Positions 20,418 through 31,984 of a stretch of 64,000 nt of DNA are shown here, one piece after another. Source of the stretch: Microstegium vimineum. Lineage: Eukaryota; Streptophyta; Magnoliopsida; Poales; Poaceae. The stretch is from NCBI GenBank assembly GCA_022036555.1, contig CM039123.1:12153217-12217216 (forward strand), written 5' to 3'. Position 1 is the first letter of the stretch; each line of letters begins with the position of its first letter. The notes below the pieces were generated by a model. That model was not told the origin of the DNA, did not search any database, and saw only the letters and a program-made list of their open reading frames with translations. Position numbers and translations under genes: made by a program.

Positions 20418-22179
20418 TGAGAGATTTTGCAAATATTTTGAATCCAAATCTACACATATAGCTTACATGTTTCCAAACTAAATAATGTAATAGTTATTGA
20501 TGTTGGTAGTTTTCAAGGTTCGACCAACTCTTGCCCTAAACAAGTTTTTTTTGTGGCCGGAGGGAGTAAATCATAGTCTAGTTTCAATTAAAGCATTATG
20601 CTATTCACTCTATACCACTTGTTAAGATGCTACTCAGAACGGTATACTCGTATTTACTTTGTCAAGGTGGACTTTGGTATAGTCCCATGTCTGAAGTCCA
20701 GCGCAGCATTTGTATGTTTCACTTTCACTTCTGTGGGATGCAAAATGTTTCTGCCCGACCTCAGGTTCATGAATTGTTTACTCTTCTGTGATGAAATGGA
20801 ATTGGTATTTGTTTCACAGGTGCTATGCATTCATTTTTTTTGGGGGGGTGGGGTTGGGGGTTGTCCAGCCACTGATCTTGCCTTGTGTATTTTTGGTTAG
20901 TAACTTAGTACAGTGTTTCTGCTGTGCTTGTTTAATTGAAAATAATGGCAAAAGGTACTTGCATTCTGTGCGAAGTCATGTTCCTGTTGCCCATGTGTTT
21001 CCTGTTCCAGAACTGGAAAGTCAAAACGTTGTGTTGTAATGCCATGCATGTTTAGTGGCATTGTCACTTATCTAGTAAGTTATGTCAACCTTACCTCAGC
21101 ACACCCAGTGCCCTGTTATCAAAGAACTCTGTTGTGAGACTATCGACAGGTTGCAAAAAACTAAGAATTGTACTGCTGATCTATATTGTGGCCGTTGTCC
21201 GGTGCTTACCTGCACTATGCTTGTTCAGGGAGTAACGTTCCTCCTAATGTGCATGAGGACGAGGACGATCCAGCTTCCTAGGGAACTCCTCAATGTGGGA
21301 TTTCACTTCGAAGGAACCAAACTTCAGAAACCAACTGAACCAAGAGAAACAAATCGCCATGTCTTCACTTTCGTTTATTTAATTCTGAGTTCTTATTTTT
21401 GTTTTGTGCTCCTAACTTAGAAACAAATCCCTGTCTTCACTTTGGTTTATTTACGTTTGAGTTCTTGTTTTGATTTGTACTCTCAACTCAATTTATTTGA
21501 CCGAGCGTGATTGTGATAGTAAGTGTTTTGCAGACTTCAAACGTATATTTCCATGTTTAGTTTGAGCTATATAACTCTTTTATATGCATTTTAATTTCGA
21601 GTGCTGAACTACATATTCGGAAATTTTGTTGAAGTCCGCTCCTGTGTATGATGCATGGTTGTCAAATTTCTGAATCAACTATTCTTCTGTCAGTCTCACA
21701 GATATGTCCAAGCAAATCAGTTCACCCTGCGGCCGGGCCGGCAGAGAATCGTGATGCTGTTGGCCGCTCTGCACATGTATTGCCTTCGATTCCATCGAGA
21801 TGGCGGTGTCTGATCGCCTGATCCGTAAAGATCACTGGTGCCGTAAGGGTGAGCACAAATTGGCCACTTAAACGAGTCGTAAAAAAAAGTAGCGGGCCAC
21901 CACAAAATCACACTAAATACAAAAGGCAATGCTTCACAAACAGTTAAACTATGTTAAATGTCTTCAAGTCTTGTAAAACATCTGTCATCCCCTCGCTGTA
22001 TATGATTGGGACTTGGGAAAGCCAAAAATGAGGCGTTGTATACATGTAACTGGGTTTCTACTTTTTAGACGGGAACGGTTTAGCTTCCGCGGTAAACACA
22101 AAGCATTCCACTTTTGTGATGTTTGCTCTACCAGAAATTTAACCTCGAAGTAAAAAAATGGTCCGCTCAAATGAAGTGA
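20418..22179. other. Intergenic sequence between MITE and transporter pseudogene
   Basis: Frames of about 100 codons at 20598 and 21082 have no recognisable motif, no GC-biased codon use and no splice context. A G-run lies near 20841. I see no supported gene. Its right part may hold the 3' UTR of the minus-strand transporter gene. Confidence 0.5.
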
Positions 22180-22269
22180 CTATTTCTCGGCACCTACCTT
22201 TTCATCTGAGCTTCCCTTGAGACTGACAGACCTCACTGGTAGGACACCACGCCGCTCGTTGCCACCTGT

Positions 22270-22292
22270 TTTACCTGATGCATTCCCATACC
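22270..22292. repeat. 23-bp direct repeat, copy in exon 5 of the transporter pseudogene
   Basis: This plus-strand 23-mer (core CCTGATGCATTCCCATACC) recurs exactly at 22943-22965 inside exon 4. Here it encodes the native WYGNASGK region. Confidence 0.9.
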
Positions 22293-22942
22293 ATATCATC
22301 CCAAGAACAGCAACGACCATCCCAAGAACTACCTGAAGATTCAGGCCCTCCTTACCAAAGAAAAGAAACCCGAGGGACAGCACAAGAACAGTCTTCATGT
22401 GGCCCAAGACTTGGAAGGATACAGCAGAAAACCGACCAATGCAGATGAATTGTCTCAGATTGACGCCAATGGCAATGAAGCATGAGAGGGTCAGGAAAAA
22501 CTGCAGAATAAGGGTAAAATATTGTAAGGATGACATTCAACCCCAAATAAAAGCTCCTGATGCAACAAAGGATGGCACATGAAGCTAGAGTTGCTTTAAA
22601 CTATTGACAAGGGGGCTAGCAGGAAGATGGAGAAACTTCAGCCACAATACAAGTGATCCACAAACTTATAAACCATCATATTGCAAATCTTCAACCAGAT
22701 AATTCAACCTAATCGCCATTTTATCTCGAAGCAAACAAAGAGACGAATTATTCATGGAAAGTAGCAGAGCACAAATCACCATATGCTCACAGAAACAAAA
22801 ACATTATTGGGAAAGTTCCCTTACCAGAGCAACAGATGAGAAATTGAAGTGATTAACCCTTTTGCCTGTCAACAAGACATCCACAAATGGTCCCATTAGC
22901 AGGAGACAACCTGCCTGGGCTGGAGCAGTGTGGCCCAGGAGG

Positions 22943-22965
22943 TTTACCTGATGCATTCCCATACC
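22943..22965. repeat. 23-bp direct repeat, copy in exon 4 of the transporter pseudogene
   Basis: Identical to 22270-22292. In exon 4 it replaces the part between the KK and NLLGHTAPAQ motifs, where family members have an unrelated hexapeptide. It is read in a different frame and gives GMGMHQ. Confidence 0.88.
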
Positions 22966-24700
22966 CTTTTTAGTGTATATGACATGACCAAAGTACGCAT
23001 GCAATGCTAATTGAACAGTTACTGAAGATGTCAGGCAGTAAGCGTAATCAAATAGTTGAGAATTTAACAAATTGTGACACTAAATAAAATTACATGTTCC
23101 ATTTGGAAATGAAATTGTAACTTGCAAAAATTAAGAAGTAATATAATGAGGACACTATCGAGTCTTACAGTTCATGAAATGGCTATATCCGAATTTTAGA
23201 GTTCTAGTACATTAGCTATATCCGAATTTAAGAGTTCTACAGTAGCTATATGCCTATCAGTTCACAAAATGGCCATATATCAAGTCTTACACTATCAAGT
23301 GTTGGCATGGTGAGCAGCTATCTTAATGTTTAACCCAAAGGAGCTACTTCCTAAAGCAGCGGCAACACCAATAAATGATTCAGACATTCAGTAGCTGCTA
23401 ACCATCCATAAACCTTACAGCGAACAAGCATCACCGAAACTATAGTGCACATTTTAATACTTTGCTCTTTGGAAAGGTTTTAAATATGCCAAAGAATTTG
23501 CAGCTAATTGAAAACAGAAGCAGAGTAGTCACAAGAAGCAATCTTAGTGGTGAATATACAAGAAATCAGTATACTAAGATGGTCAGACGTACATATTGTT
23601 GCAAAGCTGTACTCCAAACAGCTATAGCAGCCGCAGTTAGACCTCTTGCATTCACACTGACATCAGTAACTGTGCAGACCGCAACTCCTATAAGCACAAC
23701 CATTATGCTCAGCTTTGTGTCTCAGGAATAATGTACATGATCAAAGACAATCTCTAGAAGACAGGATGCAGGTATCATGCACAGCTTTGCTATCTGACAA
23801 GGTAACACAATGAATTTGGTTGTTAACAATTTAAAGAGTTTAGCTACTAAAAATTAACTAACCTGATAAAAGCCCACAGAGTTCCACATCAAGCTCACAT
23901 TCATCCAACAAATGACAAGTTTGAAAATATAACAAATTTAATCAGATCTGCTAGCGGTAAATGGGAGGTCTGGCTCAGGCCTAACCATCAAAATACAATA
24001 GTCATCAAGGTGGTAGTCACAAAATGAAGCCCGGTTAATGTTGTGGCTGCAAATAAAAAAAAATGCAATTAATGACCTGGAAAGAGACATCTCGAAGTTC
24101 TGATTCACATTTTGTTGAGGTGTAGAAATCTGGACGAATTTGCGACTACCTAACATATGGCAAGAAATTAAATAATGCTAACATGTTTCTATTGCTTCCA
24201 TAGAGGCCACTAACCCTCAAAAGAAGGATTACCATGTTATGCCAAGGAAGTTTAATGTTAGCACGTAGAACAGAATAGGTTTCACTGTTTTAGGTTCCAC
24301 AGAAACCTCCACTAGTTGAAGTTTTATAAACCTATTCTTCAATTACTGTTTGCTCATTTGCAACTGCAAATGTGAACTGATTGCTATGAGTTCCTGTGCG
24401 AATCCTGTGAAATTCTTGCAGGCCCTTAGATTTCATGCAAATTGGTATTTACAATTAGAGTTTTATTGACAGAAGAATACATCACTCATATTGACTATTG
24501 AGGTAGAAATGATTTTTCTATTTAAAAAATTATAAATCAGAGATAAATCTTCACAAAAGCAGTAGTATACCAAAACTAAATCCATGAGTAGCCATTAAAG
24601 CTTTGTTGACCATGATGATTCCAACTGATGTAGTAACATTGAAACTCCATGCTGCAAAATCCAGGACAGCTTTCTTGTCGGATTTCTTCAGAGAACTCAT

Positions 24701-27238
24701 CTTTATTTTCATAACAATTCAATTCAGCACTTGCTGAACTACAATCTCCAAAGGAATGAAGCCATAGATCTAGAATCCAAGCTTGAACTGCAGAAAATGA
24801 AGTGATTAACTATATGTAAAGTAAATGTAATAGGATACACAGTGACAGTGAAAAAAACTATCGAGAGCAGTTCACCCATTAAGCAGAAATATTTGTATGC
24901 AGCTATGCAATACCGATACACATATGTGTATTAGAAAGATAAGGATATCAAGGTTATGCTATTTTCCCTGAAAACCCAGTACGCGGATACGCTTCACTAT
25001 TTTGAAAAACAGTAATATGTTGATCATGTGTTCTATTTAAGTTTTATTACATGATAACATAGTGGAAGTCTCGAATTTATGACATATCAAAGGCCATAAT
25101 AACTAGCAAGAAGCTGTTAACAAGTAGCACAGCCTGCACTCTGGTTCATCCTCGTTTCCTTCACTTTGAAGTCACATGTGGGTCTGCTTTAATTCCCCAC
25201 TTCGATATTTGAAGCAAATGAGATTCAGCCCTAGTGTAGATTCCATTGTACTACCGACAAAAATACTTGCATTTGAATCGAACAATTCGTCCCAGTTACC
25301 TCTAGAATATTGACATGATTCTACATTGGGATATAATGCAGATCATTTCCGGTTGCATCCTCAAACAGGTGTTCTCAGCAAGAAGGGAAAGGAAACAATC
25401 TGGAGAGAAGGGGGTGAAGAAGCACGAGAGGCTAATCATGGCTTGGAGAAGCGCAGTGGATCTGGAAGTTGTTCCTCGAGATCACGGAGAGAAAGGTAGC
25501 TGCCCTGGACCTGCAAGGTGGGCTAAGCTGCGATGAGCGGAGAAGGTGATTGCGAAACGCGGGGAGGAGGCCGGACTTGAGGAGAAGAAAGAAGAGCAGA
25601 GGCAGGAAGAAAAACGGGAGGAACGGACCGCAGCTCGCCGACCACTCGGCGCCTGCAGGTGGTGGAGGTGCTCGCGGTCTCCGGTAGCCGCTGCGCTGCA
25701 GGTTGTAGAAGGCAGAGAGTCGACCGCGACGGCTAGGCAGCGGGCGGCGCGATGCAACCGGTGCAGGGGTACAGTATTTTTTTTATATAGTTTATTAGTA
25801 TTTGCCGCTCATGTTATCAACTACTTTGAGTTAGCTTTTGAAGTTCAACTGATACAAAAGTCAATTGACTAATCTTTTTTTTTATCGCGAGTCAATTGAT
25901 TAATCTAGCCTCTCCAAATAGAAAAGGTTCGCAGCAGCTTCTCTAAAATTGGATCTCTATTTCTTTAACTGGCCGCCACGTCATCAGACCAGAATTGAAT
26001 TGAAACGACATTGCTTTGGAGCATGTCGTCGAACATCCTCAAGGCATCCCAATTCACTTGCGTTTCGAACAGCGTACATTGAAATTTATTTAGTGGTGCC
26101 CCCAGTCTTCTGAGCAGCAGGAAGAATGGTGATGATGTTCCATGAACTCTCTAGATCCCAGGTCCTCTCCTCGATGTGAATTGGTTCTAGACATGTTCAC
26201 AGAAACATCAAGCATGCAAACCGAAGCTTGTGGTGGAGCAGCTCCGCAAGCCAAAGTTTCTAGCCTGTGGATAAGCGGCTGTCAGCCGTGCCGTGCTTCA
26301 GGCTTACGGCGGCGGTGCATGACATGAGAGGGGGCATGGACGGGGAGCCGTGGAGAGCGGTGGCGCTCGGCAAGGGTGTTGGCGTGGCTAGGATGGCTGT
26401 GTCGCGTCACATGGCCGCTCGGTGCGGTCGCAGGCTGGGAGTTTCGCCGGAGTGTTGCTGTCACTTTTCAAGGCGATGACAACGAAGACTAGTGCGCGAG
26501 AAGAGCGAGGTGTGTGGGGAGAACACGGATGGCGAGCGATGCCCGCTCGCTTCTTCTCCCGAGCGACAAATGCGGGATAACTAGCTCTGTATTTTAGAGA
26601 GGGAGTTAACGAGTCTACTGGAGCGTGATTTTATCTAAATTTACCGAAGCCGGGTAGGATAGCGAGTTTGTTGGAGATGCTCTAAAATAAGCGGGAAGTA
26701 ATTCAAGTAAATAGACTACTATTTTCTAAAGTTTTCATATAATTTTATATTAAATTCAGAAGGTGGAAGATGTAATTCATTCTATAATCATCATGCTATG
26801 TTTCTACACTATAACTATAAATTTCTCTTTTATATAACTAACAAAATATATTACATATATAATTATATTAGCTTATTTATAGCTAAATTTTTAGAATAAA
26901 TTCAGTTACAAGGATCCAAACGGGACCTTAGTTAAATCTCCATGATTTCATTACCAAGGTGAGAAGAAACCTTCCAAAAGCTCATGAAAAAAAATCTTTG
27001 GACCCAGAGTTATGTAAGCTTTTTTTTTATGTAATCGTATTCATATTAATTAATATGTGTTAAGGTGGATTGGAGTAAAATTTAAACTAAATTCTAACAT
27101 AACCATGTGGATTGAGGTGAATCCCACAACATCCAAATGAAGCTTTAGTACACGCAAAATAAATTTTTAGGTGGGTAACATTATATGGATGGGACTATGT
27201 TATACATGTTTGGCATGTTTGATTGGACTATGTATAAC
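24701..27238. other. 5' flank of the transporter pseudogene and intergenic DNA
   Basis: A GC-rich block at about 25380-25770 lies upstream of exon 1 on the minus strand and could be the old promoter or 5' UTR exon. A second GC-rich block at about 26220-26580 has no recognisable coding frame. The remainder is AT-rich, and I see no gene. Confidence 0.5.
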
Positions 27239-27495
27239 ACTTCCTTCATTTCAAATTATAAGTTATTTCAATAATTTTGGAGAGTCAAAACTCTCAAATT
27301 TGATCAAATCTATATAATAAGTAATAAAATCTATGCAACTAAGTATTATTAGATTCTTTATTAATTATATTTTTATAGTATACATATTTGATGTCATAAA
27401 TCTTTGTAATTTTTTTATAATTTTAGTCAAACTTAAAATACTTTGATTGACTCTCTAAAATTCTTAGAATGACTTATAATTTGAGACAAGAGAGT
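27239..27495. mobile_element. Stowaway-like MITE
   Basis: It has inverted ends ACTTCCTTCATTTCAAATTA and ACTCTCTTGTCTCAAATTAT, and an internal AAAACTCTCAAATTTGATCAA block with its inverse. About 257 bp. Tc1/Mariner-type Stowaway MITEs share the CTCCCTCCGTCCCAAATTAT terminus. Confidence 0.8.
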
Positions 27496-28308
27496 ACAAA
27501 ATTAGATTGGGTAGATTTGGATTAGGTTCTTTTTCTAATTTGAATGGGTTAAACTCATGGGTTGATGGTAGGTTTCTAGACTGTATATGTGTATGGCCTA
27601 CTATCCGTATATGGGTATGGCCTGCTATGATCCTCTGCTCTAAACTCTAAATTTTAGAGCTAAGTCTCTAAACATGTTGTCTAAAGTTATCTCTAAACTT
27701 AGATCACCTCATATTAGAGCTTTAGAGCTCAAAATTGAATTAAAGTGTTCTAAAGTTTAGAGGAGGAATCTAAATAGTTGGTTACTTATTTAAAATCGAT
27801 TGGCTGTACTCGATATATAGACAGTATGTTAGTTTGACATAGGTTCCACATGTTTATCTATGCATGTTAATGGTGTGATGTAGTTACTCCCTAATTCTAT
27901 AGTTTACAATATTTTCGTTTGGCCAATCCATATGGATGCATACCAACTATTTTGATAAATAAAGGTAACATAATAGCCCGAAAGCTAAACATATATAACT
28001 TTAACTAAATATATACACAAATTAACCTATGATATATTATTATAGATCCATAAATATATTTTTATAATAAATTTATTGAAAGATATAAATATTGCTAATA
28101 TTTTTTATAAATTTAATGAAACTTAAAAATGTTTGACCAATATGAGTCCTATAATGATTTATTATGCGACAAGAGGAAGTAGGTAACATGATAGCCTATT
28201 ATCCCCATCTATCTTATTTCTTTCACGCAACATAGGAAGTTCAGCATAATTTGTCATAGTCATTGCTTGTGTACCTCTATCCCTCAATATTAGGACTTCA
28301 AATTAATG

Positions 28309-29605
28309 GAGATTTTTACGTTTATGTCATTAAAAAAGATGTCCTATTCATCAGTGTCCCTAAAAAGTTCAATCTATCGGTAGTATCAACCTCGAAGCTT
28401 TTTTCTCTCTCGCGTCATTCCGTCCGTCTTCTGTTTGATTTTTACCGATTGGCTCTTTCTGACGGGTGGGTCTGCTCTACCAAATGACCTCCGTTGCCCC
28501 TATTGTCAGCTTTTTTTTTCTCATTTTCTTTCTTTTCTTCTTATCCCTTTTTTTAATCCTTTTTTTTTTCTTCTCTCTTTATCCCTTCCTCTCCAGCCAC
28601 TTGGCCTCACGCACGGGGACAGCCGCACAACGCATCGCGTCTCCTTCCCCAACGATGGCCGGCAGTCGATGGCCGGCAGGGCTAAGGCTTGACCGCGTGG
28701 CCGCCAGTCCTCCCCCGACGCCGCCGCCGACGCCTCCTCCGCCAGCGAGCCCACGCCCAGGCGCCATCCTCGACGGTTGGGCTGCCGCGACCGCCGCCGT
28801 CACGGCCAGCGCCGCGCCGGAGCCACCCGACCAGCGCCGCCGTGCCAGGGACGCCGAGCTGTCCGAGCTCGCGTCCGCCACGCGCCCCGTCGCCGCGCGC
28901 GTCGCCGTCTTCTGGGAGTCATCCCCGGCGTCGTCCGACGCCTCCTCTACGGCAGCGACCACCGCCTTCGCCGCGCCCTCCGAGCTCCCGCCTCGTCGCT
29001 CATCCAGCGCTGCCGCGAGATCGAGGTCGTCGGGCCCGCCACGCCCCGCCCCGGCACGGCCGCCGACCCGACGGCCTTCGCTTCCGACTCGGACACCGGC
29101 TCCCCCGTCGCCCGCGCCCATGCTTGACGCCTTTCCGCGGTACCCGTACCCGTACGCTTTGGGCGCGATCAACTGCCTTTAGCCACTCCGACGGGCAAGG
29201 CGAGCGCGGTTGGGTGGCCTGAGCCCGGCTGGCCATGGCACGCGGCTGGCTGCAGCTGCCTGAGTGGCCGGGGCGCGCAGCTGGTCGAGCGGTATGTGCG
29301 CGCAGATGGTCGGACGGCACGTGCACGCTGGGTTGATGCCCGAGGTGCGCGGCCTGCCGACAGCGCTGCGACGTCGGCATCCAGAGTGCCTGTATTGGGA
29401 AGCATGCTGGCAAGGGGCACCTGATGTCATTTGGCACAGCGGACCCATCCGTCATGACACCCAAACGACAGAAATCAAACATAAGACCGACGGAATGACG
29501 CGAGAGAGAAAAAAGTTTCGAGCTTGGACACTGCCGATAGATTGAACTTTTTAGGGACACTGATGAGTAGAGCATCTTTTTTAATGGTATACACGTAAAA
29601 GTCTC
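28309..29605. mobile_element. Mu-like element (Pack-MULE candidate) with perfect 9-bp TSD
   Basis: It is flanked by AAATTAATG at 28300-28308 and 29606-29614. Inverted arms of about 210 bp (28309-28520 and 29395-29605) share CATTAAAAAAGATG, CAGTGTCCCTAAAAAGTTCA and CTCTCGCGTCATTCCGTC. The centre is GC-rich and gene-like. There is no transposase, so it is non-autonomous. Confidence 0.9.
28580..29240. other. GC-rich captured segment inside the MULE
   Basis: Composition jumps from AT-rich arms to high GC. Several overlapping frames are open, including one of 238 codons from 28466. In another frame the stretch SSLIQRCREIEVVG...AFASDSDTGSPV looks like real protein, but I do not recognise the family. 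It is most likely part of a host-gene exon captured by the element. No functional gene is claimed. Confidence 0.5.
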
Positions 29606-30067
29606 AAATTAATGACCTCATTTAAAAAGTCATAAAGTACAATGTTGTAGATATTTTTTCTATAATTTAATGTAAATTTTATCTTCATCCACATTTATAT
29701 TTAAAAGTTATAATTTTTTAACTTAAGCAAACGGAGAAAAGAAAATTCCTCTAATTCAACTGGTGCTAAGCGCATCCCGCCGTTTCAATCAGCACAAGTA
29801 GTATAGTTTTGCAATTTTTTGTTTAGATATTTTTTTTTTGCAGAAAAGGAATTTATAATAATAAGAAATATAAAAATGCAAAAAAAAACAAGAAAAATAG
29901 GGAGGGTAACACACCGCCACGGCTCGCCGCCGGCAGGTGGTGTGCGTCTTGCAGCCTGTCATGTGGGTTGTGGCCTAGGTGCAGTGTAGGTGCTTCCTCT
30001 ATTTCAAATTATAAATTATTTTACTTCTATATACATAATCTTTTGCTGTGCATTTCTATATACATTA

Positions 30068-30304
30068 CTCCCTCCGTCTCTAAATAAGTGTCGTTTTAGG
30101 TTTTCGTGTCACAAATTTGACTCGATTTATTAAAAAGACGTGTCATATTTATATCTTCAAATAATTTTGTTAAAAAAAACTAGACAAAAAGATCTTTTCA
30201 ATGATACTAATTACGTAACATAAATATTTATATATTTTAATATATAATTATCTGCAGTTGTTTCTCGGAAAGCGAGAAAGACAGTTATTTAGGGACGGAG
30301 GGAG
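30068..30304. mobile_element. Stowaway MITE
   Basis: It begins CTCCCTCCGTCTCTAAATAA and ends TTATTTAGGGACGGAGGGAG, with TA target duplications on both sides. 237 bp, non-coding. Confidence 0.9.
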
Positions 30305-30453
30305 TATGTCTAGTATATACTAAAACAATTATTTATTAAAATTTTAAATGGAAGAAGTATGTGCTAATAAGTTAGGAGGGAGTATGTCTAGTATATACTA
30401 AAACAATTATTTATTAAAATTTTAAATGGAAGAAGTATGTGCTAATAAGTTAG
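30297..30453. repeat. Exact 78-bp tandem duplication
   Basis: Two adjacent copies (30297-30374 and 30375-30453) are identical by eye. Each starts with GGAGGGAGTATGTCTAG, so the unit includes the last bases and the TA target site of the Stowaway MITE. The duplication therefore post-dates the MITE insertion. Confidence 0.92.
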
Positions 30454-30758
30454 AGCAACTCCAAGAGACTTGGTTAAATTAGATACTAAACTGTGAGATT
30501 TAGGCATTACTTAAAATAAAAAGTCTATCTAAAATATAAAGTTTTACAATAGGCTAGCTAAATTGAAAAACACATATAGTAAATAGGACTTGCTAGGAAA
30601 ATATGGCTACCGAGAATAGTGGGATAGCCAGCTGGAAAAAATAAAAAATAATATAGACAAGTTGTTGGAGTGTTTTTATAGCATAATAGCTATAAAATGG
30701 CTTCACGAATATATTTACCCAGCTTGTTGGAGTTGCTCTTAGGTTTGAGGCGTATTTA

Positions 30759-31076
30759 GGGACTATTTATATCGGGATACTAAAGTTTAAGAGGTATCAT
30801 ACCAGGTGTTCTGATAAATAGTAAATATGAGCTGATCATAAAAATAAATACAGAAGCCATGAAAAATTCATGAGACAAATCTATCAAGGTTAATTAATTC
30901 ATCATTAGCACATATTTACTATAGCACCATATTGTGATATCATGGACTAGTTAGGTTTAATAAATTCGTCTCGCAATTACTTTCAATATATGTAATTAGT
31001 GTATATTTAATACTCCAAATTAGTGTCTAAATATTCGATTTGACAAAGACTAAAGTTTAGGAGAACCAAACACCCC
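30759..31076. mobile_element. MITE with TTTA flanks
   Basis: It runs from GGGACTATTTATATC to GAGAACCAAACACCCC, flanked by TTTA on both sides. The interior has the CATGAGACAAATCTAT and AATTCGTCTCGCAATTA inverted blocks of a very common grass MITE. I do not assign a superfamily. Confidence 0.75.
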
Positions 31077-31276
31077 TTTAGTATGAGCATGATGCATTTT
31101 TAGGTGGCTACATTTATATGGGTGGGACTATGTTTTATATGTTTGACATGTTTGATTGGATTATGTTTAATAGAAAAATTAGATTAGGTTCTTTAAAAAA
31201 ATGAAGGGGGGGGGGGGGGTTAAAACTCAGGCTTGTTGATAGGTTTCTGTATATTGGATATGGATATATATTGTTA

Positions 31277-31430
31277 CTTCCTCTGTTCCAAATTATAAGA
31301 CGTTTTGGCTTTTCTAGATCCATAAGTTTTCTTTGGTATGCACTTCGATGAAAATTTATATGTAGATACATAGTAAAAACTAAGTGTCTAGAAATATGTC
31401 AAAACGTTTTATAATTTAGAACGAAGGAAG
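31277..31430. mobile_element. Short Stowaway-like MITE
   Basis: It has ends CTTCCTCTGTTCCAAATTAT and, inverted, CTTCCTTCGTTCTAAATTAT, preceded by TA. 154 bp. Confidence 0.8.
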
Positions 31431-31600
31431 TCCTTGTTTAAAATTGGTTGGGTGTACTCGATGTATAGACAATAAGTTAGCTTTGACATAGAATTCACAT
31501 GTTTATCTATACATGTTAATGGCTTGAGTCTTTTAATGAAATTTAAAAGACAGGGGCATCAACCCTTGAACTCTAAAATATGTTAATAGCGTGGTATAGC

Positions 31601-31795
31601 TACAAAATAGCGAGCTAATGAAACTCCTTTTTGTCATTGGACTTTCCAATCGAATTGATTGTAAGACTCATAAGGATCGATTTTATGAAGACCCCATTGT
31701 ATTCCAGAACCTCGTAACATTGGTCCCGATAAGCCCTAATTTACAACTTCTTCTCTGCTAATAAAATTGACTCCTCCAACTCGGTCTAAAAGTAT
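31601..31795 (-). pseudogene. ndhH: Nuclear insertion of plastid DNA: ndhH fragment
   Basis: The minus strand reads FLDRVGGVNFISREEVVN, stop, GLSGPMLRGSGIQWGLHKID, PYESYNQFDWKVQ, stop, QKG then SLARYFV. This is the conserved core of plastid NdhH, a subunit of the chloroplast NADH dehydrogenase-like complex. Two conserved Trp codons have become stops (TGG to TAG and TGG to TGA), as expected from decay of organellar DNA in the nucleus. About 195 bp, no promoter, not functional. The equivalent site in segmental copy 1 lacks it. Confidence 0.85.
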
Positions 31796-31984
31796 CCTAG
31801 TTTTATAGTTTACAATATTCTCGTTTAAAGCTATCTTAATACCAAAATAATAAATTTAATGTTTAGATATGCAAATAGATATATGAACACGGTATCAATT
31901 TTTAGGCATCAAAACGAGCTCAAATAAAAAAAGTCATGAAATTCAACGTTGTATATATTTTTTCCTACAGCTTGGTATGTATAA

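Larger units (their letters stand above)
22180..24700 (-). pseudogene. URGT-type nucleotide-sugar transporter, five-exon pseudogene
   Basis: Functional relatives are Golgi UDP-rhamnose/UDP-galactose transporters of the plant NST-KT/DMT family. Exon 1 (24571-24700) gives DFAAWSFNVTTSVGIIMVNK. Exon 2 (23863-24046) gives ATTLTGLHF, PLADLIKFVIFSNLSFVG and MWNSVGFYQ. Exon 3 (23593-23793) gives IAKLCMIPASCLLEIVFDH, then GVAVCTVTDVSVNARG and AVWSTALQQY. Exon 4 (about 22825-22998) gives LLGHTAPAQAG and LLLMGPFVD. Exon 5 (22180-22500) gives FICIGRFSAVSFQVLGHMK, EGLNLQVVLGM and MIWYGNASGK. GT-AG borders are intact for exons 1, 2, 3 and 5. Defects: TGA at 23988-23990, a 1-nt deletion near 23903-23906, TGA at 23722-23724, and a disrupted exon 4 start. 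Introns are retained, so it is a duplicated or decayed gene, not a retrocopy. Confidence 0.9.
27160..30000. repeat. Diverged segmental duplication, copy 1
   Basis: After removing later insertions, blocks match 31080-33670 in the same order and orientation. Examples are the TGTTTGATTGGA(C/T)TATG block (27215 vs 31146), the TGTACTCGAT block (27806 vs 31454) and the TTTATAGTTTACAATATT-type block. A GCAGAAAA...AAAATAGGGAGGG...CCGCCGGCAGGTGG block lies at about 29840-29940 vs 33540-33610. The MITE at 27239 and the MULE at 28309 are private to this copy. Confidence 0.72.

Noticed and set aside
20598..21420. Frames of 83-112 codons as exons
   Set aside because: They have no motif, codon bias or consistent splice sites. 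At best they are untranslated sequence.
24739..24921. 60-codon minus-strand frame as an upstream exon of the transporter
   Set aside because: The first coding exon already has a family-typical start (MSSLKKSD) at 24700. This frame is AT-rich and unrelated.
28466..29182. 238-codon frame as a gene
   Set aside because: It lies within the MULE and begins in its inverted arm, in low-complexity Pro/Ala-rich sequence with other open frames. No family was recognised.
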